Origin: an uncultured Clostridium sp.
Lineage (GTDB): Bacteria; Bacillota; Clostridia; Lachnospirales; Lachnospiraceae
Direction: 5' to 3'
DNA length: 6,596 bases
Assembly (NCBI RefSeq): GCF_900547735.1
Contig: NZ_URHZ01000135.1
Location: 1-6,596, forward strand
Below are positions 1 to 5,445 of this stretch, piece by piece (the stretch's first letter is position 1; every line of letters begins with the position of its first letter). The notes below the pieces were generated by a model. That model worked only from the letters and a program-made list of their open reading frames with translations, was not told the DNA's origin and made no database searches. The position numbers and the translations under genes were made by a program.

Positions 1-1723
1 CCTCGTTTTTTGCCTTGTCACCACAATACGTCATCAGAATTATCGTTTCTACGTGCCCAGTCCCCCCAAACATATCCACCGGCCAAGCCTCCACAGCCCG
101 ATACCCTTTCCCGCCAAACATCCTCAAATCCCTGGCAAGCGTCTCCGGACCACACGACACGTAAACCACACGTTTCGGTCCCATCTTGGCAACGGCATCG
201 ATAAACTCCTTTGTGCTGCCGCTTCTGGGCGGATCCATCAGTACCACGTCCACAGTCTCGCCCTTCTCCGCCATATTCACCATAAACCGTCCGGCGTCGT
301 TGCAGTAAAACTGGATATTCCTCACATCGTTCATCTTGGCATTCTGAACCGCGTCACGCACCGCATCGGAATTCAGCTCCACGCCAATCACTTCTCCTGC
401 CTTCCTGCTGGCAATAAGGCCAATCGTGCCAATCCCACAGTATGCATCCAGCACCCTCTCTTTACCGGTCAGCCCGGCCAATTCCAGTGCCTTATTGTAC
501 AATACCTCTGTCTGAACAGGATTCACCTGATAAAACGATTTGGAAGAAATCCTGAAACGCAGCCCGCAGAGAACATCTTCGATATATCCCTTGCCATAAA
601 GCACATGTTCCTTATTCCCCAGAACCATACTGGTGTTTCTATTGTTAATATTTTGGACAATCGTCGTAATCTCAGGATGTTTTTCCCTGAGTGCCTTCAC
701 AAAGTTATTTTTAGAAGGAAATACCGGAGAGGCCGTTACCAGAACAACCATAATCTCCCCCGTCGCAAATCCCCGTCTTACGAGCACATGCCTGAGAAAT
801 CCGTAGCCCGTATCTTCGTCATACGTCCGGATTTTAAACGATTTCAACATTCCTCTGATTGTGCCGATAATCTCATCCGCCTTCTCATCCTCAATCAGAC
901 ATGATTCCACCGGTACAAGAATATGTGTCCCTTCCTTATATACACCGGAAAGAGGATTACCCTTCCTGTCGTGTCCAAATACGGCATGAACTTTATTCCT
1001 GTAATGCAGCGGATTTTTCATTCCGATAATCGGCCTAACAGGACAAATACCTTTCAAAAGTTCCTCCATCATTTTTTGTTTTTTAGCAAGCTGCTCCTTA
1101 TAGGAAAGATGCAGAAGCTGACAGCCGCCACACTGCTCGTAAACAGGACACGGAGACTTTCTTCTTCCAGCGTTTTTATTCCCGCCGTTTCGTTCAGACA
1201 TCCTTCCCCTATCAGTCTCTTTCAACTCACTGATGCCCTTTTCTTCCCTCGTCTCTTTGAATCCTCTTACGGCCCTGATTTCTCTTGTCGGCTTTGTTCC
1301 TCTTGCTGGCTTCACGCCTCCTGTTAACTCCGTTTCTCTACCAAACCTTCCATCTCTTGCCGCCTTCATCTCTCTCGCAGGCTTTCCGTTTCTTGCCGTC
1401 TTCATCTCTCTCGCAGGCTTTCCATCTCTTGCCGCTCTGCCTTCTCCGCCCACCTTTCTTTCAAAATCCCCGGTACTCCCTTCCTCTCTTTTTCCTCCAA
1501 ATCCCTTTCTATCTACAGTCTTACCGCCCTTAAATTCCCTTTTTCCCTGATTCTCCTGCTTTTTTCCCACTTTGAAATCCCTATCCGATTTTTCATTCCA
1601 TTTCCGTTCTTCTCCAAACCGCTTAGTCCCCGGCTCCGCCTTCGTCTGCCTTCTCATCTGACCGCCTGTTCTCTCCTGTCTTCCTGCCTGGCTGCTTCTA
1701 TTTCCCACTTCTCTTTTCTCCAT
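1..1723 (-). CDS. rlmD: 23S rRNA (uracil-5-)-methyltransferase, RlmD/RlmCD type (3' end beyond window)
   Basis: Class I SAM-dependent enzyme of the RumA/TrmA family, expected to make 5-methyluridine in 23S rRNA. Seen: 574 codons, open to base 1, no stop in the window. Residues 1 to ~190 are a K/R/G/E-rich low-complexity extension. The core begins with the iron-sulfur motif CPVYEQCGGC (Cys192, Cys198, Cys201), and Cys275 (VESCLIE) is the likely fourth [4Fe-4S] ligand. Then come the SAM loop DAYCGIGTIG from Asp426, MDPPRSG with Asp497, VSCGPETLARDL with the catalytic Cys524, and HVETI with Glu559 as the expected general base. ATG at 1723 has GGAGG five bases upstream. An inner ATG at 1201 (Met175, preceded by GGGGAAGG) would give a core-only protein, so a shorter form is possible. 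No TRAM domain is recognisable before the cysteines. Gram-positive homologues can methylate both U747 and U1939 (RlmCD); sequence alone does not decide this. Family call is firm, exact target less so. Confidence 0.93.
   Translation of the reverse strand, partial: MEKREVGNRSSQAGRQERTGGQMRRQTKAEPGTKRFGEERKWNEKSDRDFKVGKKQENQGKREFKGGKTVDRKGFGGKREEGSTGDFERKVGGEGRAARDGKPAREMKTARNGKPAREMKAARDGRFGRETELTGGVKPARGTKPTREIRAVRGFKETREEKGISELKETDRGRMSERNGGNKNAGRRKSPCPVYEQCGGCQLLHLSYKEQLAKKQKMMEELLKGICPVRPIIGMKNPLHYRNKVHAVFGHDRKGNPLSGVYKEGTHILVPVESCLIEDEKADEIIGTIRGMLKSFKIRTYDEDTGYGFLRHVLVRRGFATGEIMVVLVTASPVFPSKNNFVKALREKHPEITTIVQNINNRNTSMVLGNKEHVLYGKGYIEDVLCGLRFRISSKSFYQVNPVQTEVLYNKALELAGLTGKERVLDAYCGIGTIGLIASRKAGEVIGVELNSDAVRDAVQNAKMNDVRNIQFYCNDAGRFMVNMAEKGETVDVVLMDPPRSGSTKEFIDAVAKMGPKRVVYVSCGPETLARDLRMFGGKGYRAVEAWPVDMFGGTGHVETIILMTYCGDKAKNE
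1244..1423 (-). repeat. 12-residue (36-bp) coding repeats in the methyltransferase N-terminal extension
   Basis: Residues 101-160 read as five 12-residue units: GKPAREMKTARN, GKPAREMKAARD, GRFGRETELTGG, VKPARGTKPTRE, IRAVRGFKETRE. The first two (bases 1388-1423 and 1352-1387) are 33/36 identical at DNA level, suggesting recent duplication; the later ones are degenerate. The units are basic, without aromatic or bulky hydrophobic order, and look intrinsically disordered. A nucleic-acid-binding tail role is inference only. Confidence 0.8.
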
Positions 1724-1818
1724 TCCTGCCTCCGAATCCAAATGCCTTATTATCAGTTATAGTAATTTCCGCCAATCATTTTTCACCAACTTCAATCCCT
1801 GTTCATCTGTCTAAACCC

Positions 1819-1847
1819 ATTTTACTAAATTTCGCCTTCCTAGTCCA
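1819..1847 (-). promoter_or_regulatory. rlmD: Candidate sigma-A promoter for the methyltransferase gene
   Basis: On the minus strand TGGACT (1842-1847) and TAAAAT (1819-1824) are separated by 17 bases, matching -35 in 4/6 and -10 in 5/6 positions. It would give a leader of roughly 90 bases before ATG 1723. A second -10-like hexamer, GATAAT at 1750-1755, lies closer to the gene but has a poor -35. Chance matches are common in AT-rich gaps, so confidence is low. Confidence 0.3.
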
Positions 1848-1988
1848 TTGAATCCAGCCTTAATCTTTTCCTCATTCAATCACATTACAGCATAGGCAGC
1901 GTTATAACTTACTGCAATCTGCTTCCCAGCCGCCGCTAAATCCGGTTCTTCAGCAGCCGGGTTGTTATTTCGTTCATAAAATTCTCCC

Positions 1989-2168
1989 TCATTTTCCCAA
2001 CACATCAACCGTTCCCATTTTATTCCCCTGCAAACCCATAATTCTCAGAAAATTCCATCCAAATTCCATCTTATCCACATTTTTCGCTCGTTTTATCCAC
2101 TTTTCCACATTCCATCTATCAATCACAATCCGATAATCCACAATTTTGTCTGTATCTTGCTCAGGCAT
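1989..2168 (-). CDS. Possible small ORF (59 aa) translationally coupled to the MATE gene
   Basis: Not a recognised family. The ATG (2166-2168) overlaps the MATE stop codon TGA (2161-2163) by eight bases and has AGGAG five bases upstream, an arrangement typical of translational coupling. The product is hydrophilic and charged, begins MPEQDTDKIVDYRIV, contains three Trp, and has no signal peptide or membrane segment. A start further up, inside the MATE gene at 2219, is possible but less likely. Against it: the reading frame runs through the DnaA-box-like repeats, base composition is AT-rich compared with its neighbours, and the length is near what chance allows. A second frame (41 codons, ATG at 2005) overlaps its end by 17 bases, so this could be a decayed longer gene. 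The case rests on the start context alone. Confidence 0.28.
   Translation of the reverse strand: MPEQDTDKIVDYRIVIDRWNVEKWIKRAKNVDKMEFGWNFLRIMGLQGNKMGTVDVLGK
2071..2142 (+). promoter_or_regulatory. Cluster of four DnaA-box-like nonamers
   Basis: TTATCCACA (2071-2079) is a perfect match to the DnaA box TTATNCACA. TTATCCACT (2093-2101), TTTTCCACA (2101-2109) and TAATCCACA (2134-2142) each differ by one base. All four point the same way within 72 bp; start-to-start steps are 22, 8 and 33 bases. Two of the three steps are multiples of 11, so those boxes would lie on one helix face. Nothing nearby is a replication gene, so a DnaA-titration or regulatory site is possible, as is coincidence in AT-rich DNA. 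Confidence 0.4.
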
Positions 2169-3522
2169 CCACACTCCTGAATACCTTTTTCCACCGTTCT
2201 TTCTTAAAATGAACGGCAAATATCAGGCCTCTGAGGCACTCGTCAATCGCCATGGCCACCCAAACGCCCTCCAGGCCCCAGCCGAAGATGATTCCAAATA
2301 CCCAGGCGCCCACAAAGGCCACTCCCCACTGGAAAATGACGCCTACGGCGGTCGGTGTCACGGCATCCCCGACTGCAATCAGGCACTTTGTCATGACAAT
2401 ATTGACGGCTCGTCCTATTTCCAGAAAAATTTCGATAAACAGAATTCTCCGCCCCAGGGCGATAATCTCCGGATTATCCGTAAATATTAAAAATGCATAA
2501 TTGCTGCCCAGAAACAGCAGAATCGCCAGACCCACACAGGCCGCGAGAGCCACCTTCATCGTGGCGTTCACACGTTTCTGGATTAAATCGATTTTCTTTG
2601 CACCAATCAGATACCCAAGCACAATCTGTGTCGCCGATGCAATCGCCATTGCATAAACATAGGCCAGATTTGCGAAGATACTGCAGTATCCCTTTGTTAC
2701 CGTAACCATGGTGCCAAAGGAATTGACAATTCCCAGGATGCACATCTGTGACATATTATAGGAAAAGCTCTCCACTCCGGAAGGAATCGCCAGAAAACAG
2801 AGATTCTTCATAATCTGTGTTGGAAACGGTTTCAAAAAATGTATCCCCAGCTTTACATTTGTCCGTTTCATAAAAAGCAGAATCATGAGTCCCAGCCCCA
2901 CCAGCTTACTGATGTCCGTGGAAATGGCCGCTCCCACCGCTCCCAGTCTCGGCATACCGAACCAGCCGTTGATCAGGATTGCATTTCCGATGATATTTAA
3001 TACATTCATGACTATTGAAACAATCATTACTTCCTTCATCATGGCAAACGCCCTGATAATGGCTGAAAACGTAAGGTAAAGTCCCTGAACCGTTATAAAC
3101 GCTCCTACGATAAGCAGATATAGCGATGCCTCATCAAATATCTCATCCGGCACACGGATGGCCTTATATATGGGTCTGTATCCCACAAACACAAGAAATG
3201 TTGACAGGATGCCGACCACTCCAATCATCAGCAGTGACACCATGCATGTCCTGGAGGAATTGTCTTTATCATCCGCTCCCAGGTACTGGGACAGAATAAC
3301 CGTGGTCGCGGTAGCCGCCATGCTGAGCACGATAATCACCAGGTTCATAATCTGGTTCGCATTAACTATCGATGCCACCGACTGCTGTGAAACGCGGCTG
3401 ACCATGATCTGGTCTATATTTCCCACCAAAAGCTGTAAAAGCAGCTCCACAAAAATCGGCAGTGACATAAAAAACAGGTTCCTGTTAGTATTCATTTTAT
3501 CTATATCGGTCTGATATCTCAT
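2161..3522 (-). CDS. MATE family multidrug/toxin efflux transporter
   Basis: Inner-membrane antiporter of the multidrug and toxic compound extrusion family, expected to export cationic or other small compounds using a Na+ or H+ gradient. The protein is 453 aa, the usual length, and has twelve hydrophobic stretches in two lobes joined by a basic linker around residues 219-239. Recognisable parts: the first helix with LPIFVELLLQLLVGNIDQIMVSR split around Pro22 and Asp37, the ATQIVLGYLIGAKK loop (297-310) of the second lobe, and a C-terminal AIDECLRGLIF segment (425-435) before a basic tail. ATG 3522 has AAGGA six bases upstream; Met10 has no ribosome binding site. A weak promoter (TTGGAA 3566-3571, 17-base spacer, TTATAT 3543-3548) lies upstream. 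The gene is divergent from the deacylase and shares a 200-bp control region with it. Substrate cannot be read from sequence. Confidence 0.95.
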   Translation of the reverse strand: MRYQTDIDKMNTNRNLFFMSLPIFVELLLQLLVGNIDQIMVSRVSQQSVASIVNANQIMNLVIIVLSMAATATTVILSQYLGADDKDNSSRTCMVSLLMIGVVGILSTFLVFVGYRPIYKAIRVPDEIFDEASLYLLIVGAFITVQGLYLTFSAIIRAFAMMKEVMIVSIVMNVLNIIGNAILINGWFGMPRLGAVGAAISTDISKLVGLGLMILLFMKRTNVKLGIHFLKPFPTQIMKNLCFLAIPSGVESFSYNMSQMCILGIVNSFGTMVTVTKGYCSIFANLAYVYAMAIASATQIVLGYLIGAKKIDLIQKRVNATMKVALAACVGLAILLFLGSNYAFLIFTDNPEIIALGRRILFIEIFLEIGRAVNIVMTKCLIAVGDAVTPTAVGVIFQWGVAFVGAWVFGIIFGWGLEGVWVAMAIDECLRGLIFAVHFKKERWKKVFRSVDA

Positions 3523-3603
3523 TCTTCATCCTTATCCGTTCTATATAATCCGTATTCTCGACATTTTCCAAACTTCGTTATTATAGTCGAAATGCTCTGC
3601 CAG

Positions 3604-3632
3604 ATCAATATGAACCGCAATTAAATATTGAT
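3604..3632. promoter_or_regulatory. 8-bp inverted repeat over the deacylase -35, candidate operator
   Basis: ATCAATAT (3604-3611) and ATATTGAT (3625-3632) are perfect inverted copies separated by 13 bases; half-sites start 21 bases apart, two helical turns. The right arm overlaps the -35 hexamer of the plus-strand promoter. A dimeric repressor site is inferred; the regulator is unknown and no regulator gene is in the window. Confidence 0.4.
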
Positions 3633-3655
3633 TTTCAGGCAAAGCTTTGTATAAT
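3628..3655 (+). promoter_or_regulatory. Sigma-A-type promoter for the prolyl-tRNA deacylase gene
   Basis: TTGATT (3628-3633) and a perfect TATAAT (3650-3655) are separated by 16 bases, giving a transcript start near 3662 and a leader of about 60 bases before ATG 3724. An 11-codon ORF with ATG at 3664 lies in that leader; its ribosome site (AAGGA, two bases away) is too close to be convincing. Confidence 0.6.
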
Positions 3656-3723
3656 AGAAGGATATGATACCGATTTCCGAAGAGGTGTCACCACGATAGC
3701 AAGCACAAAACAGGAGTGATAAA

Positions 3724-4317
3724 ATGAACACTGAAGCCGCACAAGCATCCGTTCTCCCACAGGAGATCTACATTGATAGAACACTATATACCGGCCGCCC
3801 GGATAATTTCTCAGACCGCCTGCCAAAGGAGCAGCGCGTATATACGCTGCTGGACTCTTTAAATGTCCCCTACACGAGAATCGACCACGATCCCACGGAG
3901 ACCATCGATAGCTGCCACGAGGTGGAGCAGCTTCTCAATATACGCATCTGCAAGAACCTCTTTCTCTGCAACACGCAGAAGACTAATTTTTACCTTCTGA
4001 TGATGCCCGGTGACAAGAAGTTCCGCACCGCCGTTTTTTCAAAAAAAATGGGCTGCTCACGCCTCTCCTTCGCCGATGCAGGACACATGGAAGAATATCT
4101 CGACATTACTCCCGGCTCCGTCAGTGTTCTGGGACTGATGAACGACCCCGGAAATCATGTCCGTCTCGTGATAGACCAGGACATTTTAAACGATGAATAC
4201 ATCGGCTGCCATCCGTGTATGAACACATCCAGCCTGAAAATCAAGACGGAGGATCTGCTTAAGAAAATTCTTCCGGCCATCCATCACGAATACACACCGG
4301 TGGAACTGGAGTGGTAA
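3724..4317 (+). CDS. Prolyl-tRNA deacylase, YbaK/ProX family (trans-editing of mischarged tRNA-Pro)
   Basis: Cytoplasmic free-standing editing protein related to clostridial PrdX/ProX and ProXp-ala, which hydrolyse alanine wrongly attached to tRNA-Pro by prolyl-tRNA synthetase. The product is 197 aa; the YbaK/EbsC domain covers about residues 35-188 after a short N-terminal extension. Visible family marks: IDHDPTETIDSC (53-64), CKNLFLCNTQKTNFYLLMMP (76-95) with the conserved Lys77-Asn78 pair, SRLSFA (112-117), LGLMND (136-141), and GCHPCMNTSSLKI (161-173) with the expected substrate-contacting His163. ATG 3724 follows AGGAG at a seven-base spacing. It is transcribed alone from its own promoter, divergent from the MATE gene, and ends at a strong terminator, so it is probably monocistronic. 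Databases often call it 'prolyl-tRNA synthetase associated domain-containing protein'. Alanine specificity is inferred from family, not shown. Confidence 0.93.
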   Translation: MNTEAAQASVLPQEIYIDRTLYTGRPDNFSDRLPKEQRVYTLLDSLNVPYTRIDHDPTETIDSCHEVEQLLNIRICKNLFLCNTQKTNFYLLMMPGDKKFRTAVFSKKMGCSRLSFADAGHMEEYLDITPGSVSVLGLMNDPGNHVRLVIDQDILNDEYIGCHPCMNTSSLKIKTEDLLKKILPAIHHEYTPVELEW

Positions 4318-4387
4318 GGCGGTAACCAGGGCATCCAATCGATACAGAATACTGCAAAAAAGAAGAAAATACCATTGGTAAAAGTTA

Positions 4388-4422
4388 CAGGCAGGGCATT
4401 CCAGCCCTGCCTGCATATTTTT
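4388..4422 (+). terminator. Intrinsic terminator after the deacylase gene
   Basis: A perfect 10-bp stem, CAGGCAGGGC (4388-4397) and GCCCTGCCTG (4404-4413), closes a six-base loop and is followed by CATATTTTTCTC and more T-rich sequence to about 4437. It stands about 70 bases after the TAA stop. On the minus strand the same hairpin is followed by only four T (in TAACTTTTACC), so it may act weakly in both directions for the convergent kinase-like gene. Confidence 0.88.
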
Positions 4423-4479
4423 CTCTCTTTTTTCTTTCATCATACCGTATCTCCATGGAAGTGTTTTTAGTTGGGTATC

Positions 4480-4613
4480 ACCATGCAGATATCTTTATTC
4501 AAATGACTTCATACAAATATCTCCACTCAAAAACCTTCATTCAAAGCCCTTCCTTCAAATACTTTCATTCAAATACCTTCATTCAGATACCTTCCTTCAG
4601 ATACTTTCATCCC
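4480..4613. repeat. 14-bp tandem repeat, eight clear copies plus degenerate ends
   Basis: Consensus TTCATTCAAATACC on the plus strand. Clear units start at 4494, 4508, 4522, 4536, 4550, 4564, 4578 and 4592, with a partial copy at 4606-4613 and a degenerate one at 4480. Spacing is exactly 14 bases throughout; only substitutions separate the copies. The unit beginning 4550 resembles the one at 4592 (both carry TTCCTTCA and end in ACT), hinting at a 42-bp higher-order unit. The array abuts the stop codon of the kinase-like gene and would form its 3' untranslated region. Confidence 0.9.
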
Positions 4614-5267
4614 TTATTCCACCGGAAAATCCTTCTCCAAATCATATCCCATCACAGTCAGATAATTCTTAATAATCTTCACCGCACCATCCACGCCGAT
4701 TTTAGTCGTATTGATAATCAAATCATAATTATCCAAATCCTCCCAGTCACATCCCGTGTAATATCTGTGATAATCACGGCGCTCTCTGTCAATCCGTTTG
4801 ATGTTCTTTAATATCTCTTTCTCATCATAGAGATCCTTTTCCCTGATTCTGGCCTCTCTCACTTCCATATCCGCATACAGGTAAACGCGGACCAGTCCGT
4901 CCATTCCGTTCAGGACGTAATTGGCACATCTTCCGATAATCACGCAGGATTCTTCCACCGCCAGCTTCCTGATTACTTCGGACTGGAAACGGAACAGATT
5001 GTCGGCTGAAATCAGGTCTGAGCCAAAGGAAGGTGAACCTTTCTCAGGTGTCAAACTGCTGATAATCTTATAGAGCAGCTTATTTCCCGCCTTCTCGTCT
5101 GCCAGGTGAAAATAGCTTTCCTTGATTCCGCTCTCGTCTGAATTCATCCTCAGGATATTCTTGTCATAAAAACCAAGTCCCAGTTCTTCCGCCAGCCGTC
5201 TGCCGGTATCTGCGCCGCCGCTGCCATACTGTCTGCCAATGGTGATAACTACTTTTTTCCCTGCCAT
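4614..5267 (-). CDS. Cytidylate kinase-like P-loop protein (AAK26/Cytidylate_kin2 family)
   Basis: Predicted cytosolic nucleoside-monophosphate-kinase-fold protein. The family resembles CMP kinase but its true substrate is generally unproven, so this need not be the housekeeping Cmk. The product is 217 aa from ATG 5267. Motifs: the phosphate-binding loop ITIGRQYGSGG (8-18), FYDKNIL (33-39), CVIIGRCANYVL (108-119) as the core strand and helix, and the arginine-rich lid IDRERRDYHRYYTGCDWEDL (159-178) followed by NYDLIINT (180-187). ATG 5267 has GGGGAGG seven bases upstream; an in-frame ATG at 5288 would add seven residues but has no ribosome binding site and would place that GGGGAGG inside the coding region, so the shorter form is preferred. 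It has its own promoter, separate from the dehydrogenase upstream, and the 14-bp repeats begin right after its stop. Confidence 0.9.
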   Translation of the reverse strand: MAGKKVVITIGRQYGSGGADTGRRLAEELGLGFYDKNILRMNSDESGIKESYFHLADEKAGNKLLYKIISSLTPEKGSPSFGSDLISADNLFRFQSEVIRKLAVEESCVIIGRCANYVLNGMDGLVRVYLYADMEVREARIREKDLYDEKEILKNIKRIDRERRDYHRYYTGCDWEDLDNYDLIINTTKIGVDGAVKIIKNYLTVMGYDLEKDFPVE

Positions 5268-5311
5268 AGTAACGCCTCCCCTTCTCATTGATTCGGTTTT
5301 ATTGTAACTAC

Positions 5312-5340
5312 ATTATATCACACTATCGTTCTGTTTTCTA
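5312..5340 (-). promoter_or_regulatory. Extended -10 promoter for the cytidylate kinase-like gene
   Basis: On the minus strand TGATATAAT gives an extended -10 (TATAAT at 5312-5317 preceded by TGA). The -35 TAGAAA (5335-5340) matches 4/6 at a 17-base spacing. Transcription would start near 5305, about 38 bases before ATG 5267. Confidence 0.65.
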
Positions 5341-5379
5341 TTAATTTTCCATCTTATTCCAATTTGCCAGCGCATTTAA

Positions 5380-5418
5380 TGTTACTGTTCACACCGCATT
5401 GCGCTGTGAACAATAACA
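5380..5418. repeat. Long palindrome/hairpin between dehydrogenase and kinase-like genes
   Basis: Arms 5380-5397 and 5401-5418 pair over 18 positions with two imperfect sites and a three-base loop; at its heart is TGTTCACA facing TGTGAACA. As minus-strand RNA it has one G-U pair and one G-G mismatch. It begins 27 bases after the dehydrogenase stop, so it could cap or end that transcript, but no U-tract follows on either strand. It could instead be an extragenic repetitive palindrome or a protein-binding dyad. Confidence 0.75.
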
Positions 5419-5445
5419 CACTTCGCGATGCAAAAAAATGAAGTT

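Larger units (their letters stand above)
1724..2160. other. 437-bp gene-poor gap between MATE and methyltransferase genes
   Basis: No recognisable gene fills this gap, which is more AT-rich than its neighbours. It holds, right to left: a possible small ORF that starts across the MATE stop codon; DnaA-box-like nonamers at 2071-2142; three ATTCCATC direct repeats at 2052, 2063 and 2109; a second open stretch of 41 codons on the minus strand (2005 to 1880); and a GU-rich hairpin (arms 1925-1934 and 1952-1961, minus-strand RNA). That hairpin lacks a U-tract, so it is a weak terminator candidate for the MATE transcript. A candidate promoter for the methyltransferase follows. Confidence 0.6.

Noticed and set aside
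53..904. Long plus-strand ORF of 283 codons
   Set aside because: It lies antisense to the methyltransferase, whose motifs are unmistakable on the minus strand; no ribosome binding site or recognisable domain in the plus frame.
1233..1550. Plus-strand ORF with Leu/Pro/Ser repeats
   Set aside because: It is the reverse reading of the 12-residue coding repeats in the methyltransferase extension; the repeats explain the open frame.
1925..1961. Hairpin as a terminator for the MATE transcript
   Set aside because: The minus-strand stem needs three G-U pairs and has a long loop and no U-tract, so it is not listed as a terminator.
2071..2142. Chromosomal or plasmid replication origin
   Set aside because: There is no dnaA, dnaN, rep or par gene and no clear AT-rich unwinding element; the surroundings are ordinary chromosomal genes.
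3557..3591. Two Spo0A-box-like heptamers, TGTCGAG (minus, 3557-3563) and AGTCGAA (plus, 3585-3591)
   Set aside because: Each has one mismatch to TGTCGAA; such 6/7 matches are frequent by chance and nothing else links this region to sporulation.
4494..4605. Tandem repeats as a CRISPR array
   Set aside because: The units are only 14 bp and directly abutting, with no unique spacers and no cas genes nearby.
4455..4811. Plus-strand ORF with FIQxPSFKYFHS-like 14-residue repeats
   Set aside because: The repetition follows from the 14-bp tandem array (3 x 14 = 42 bases). There is no ribosome binding site before ATG 4455 and the frame then runs antisense through the kinase-like gene.
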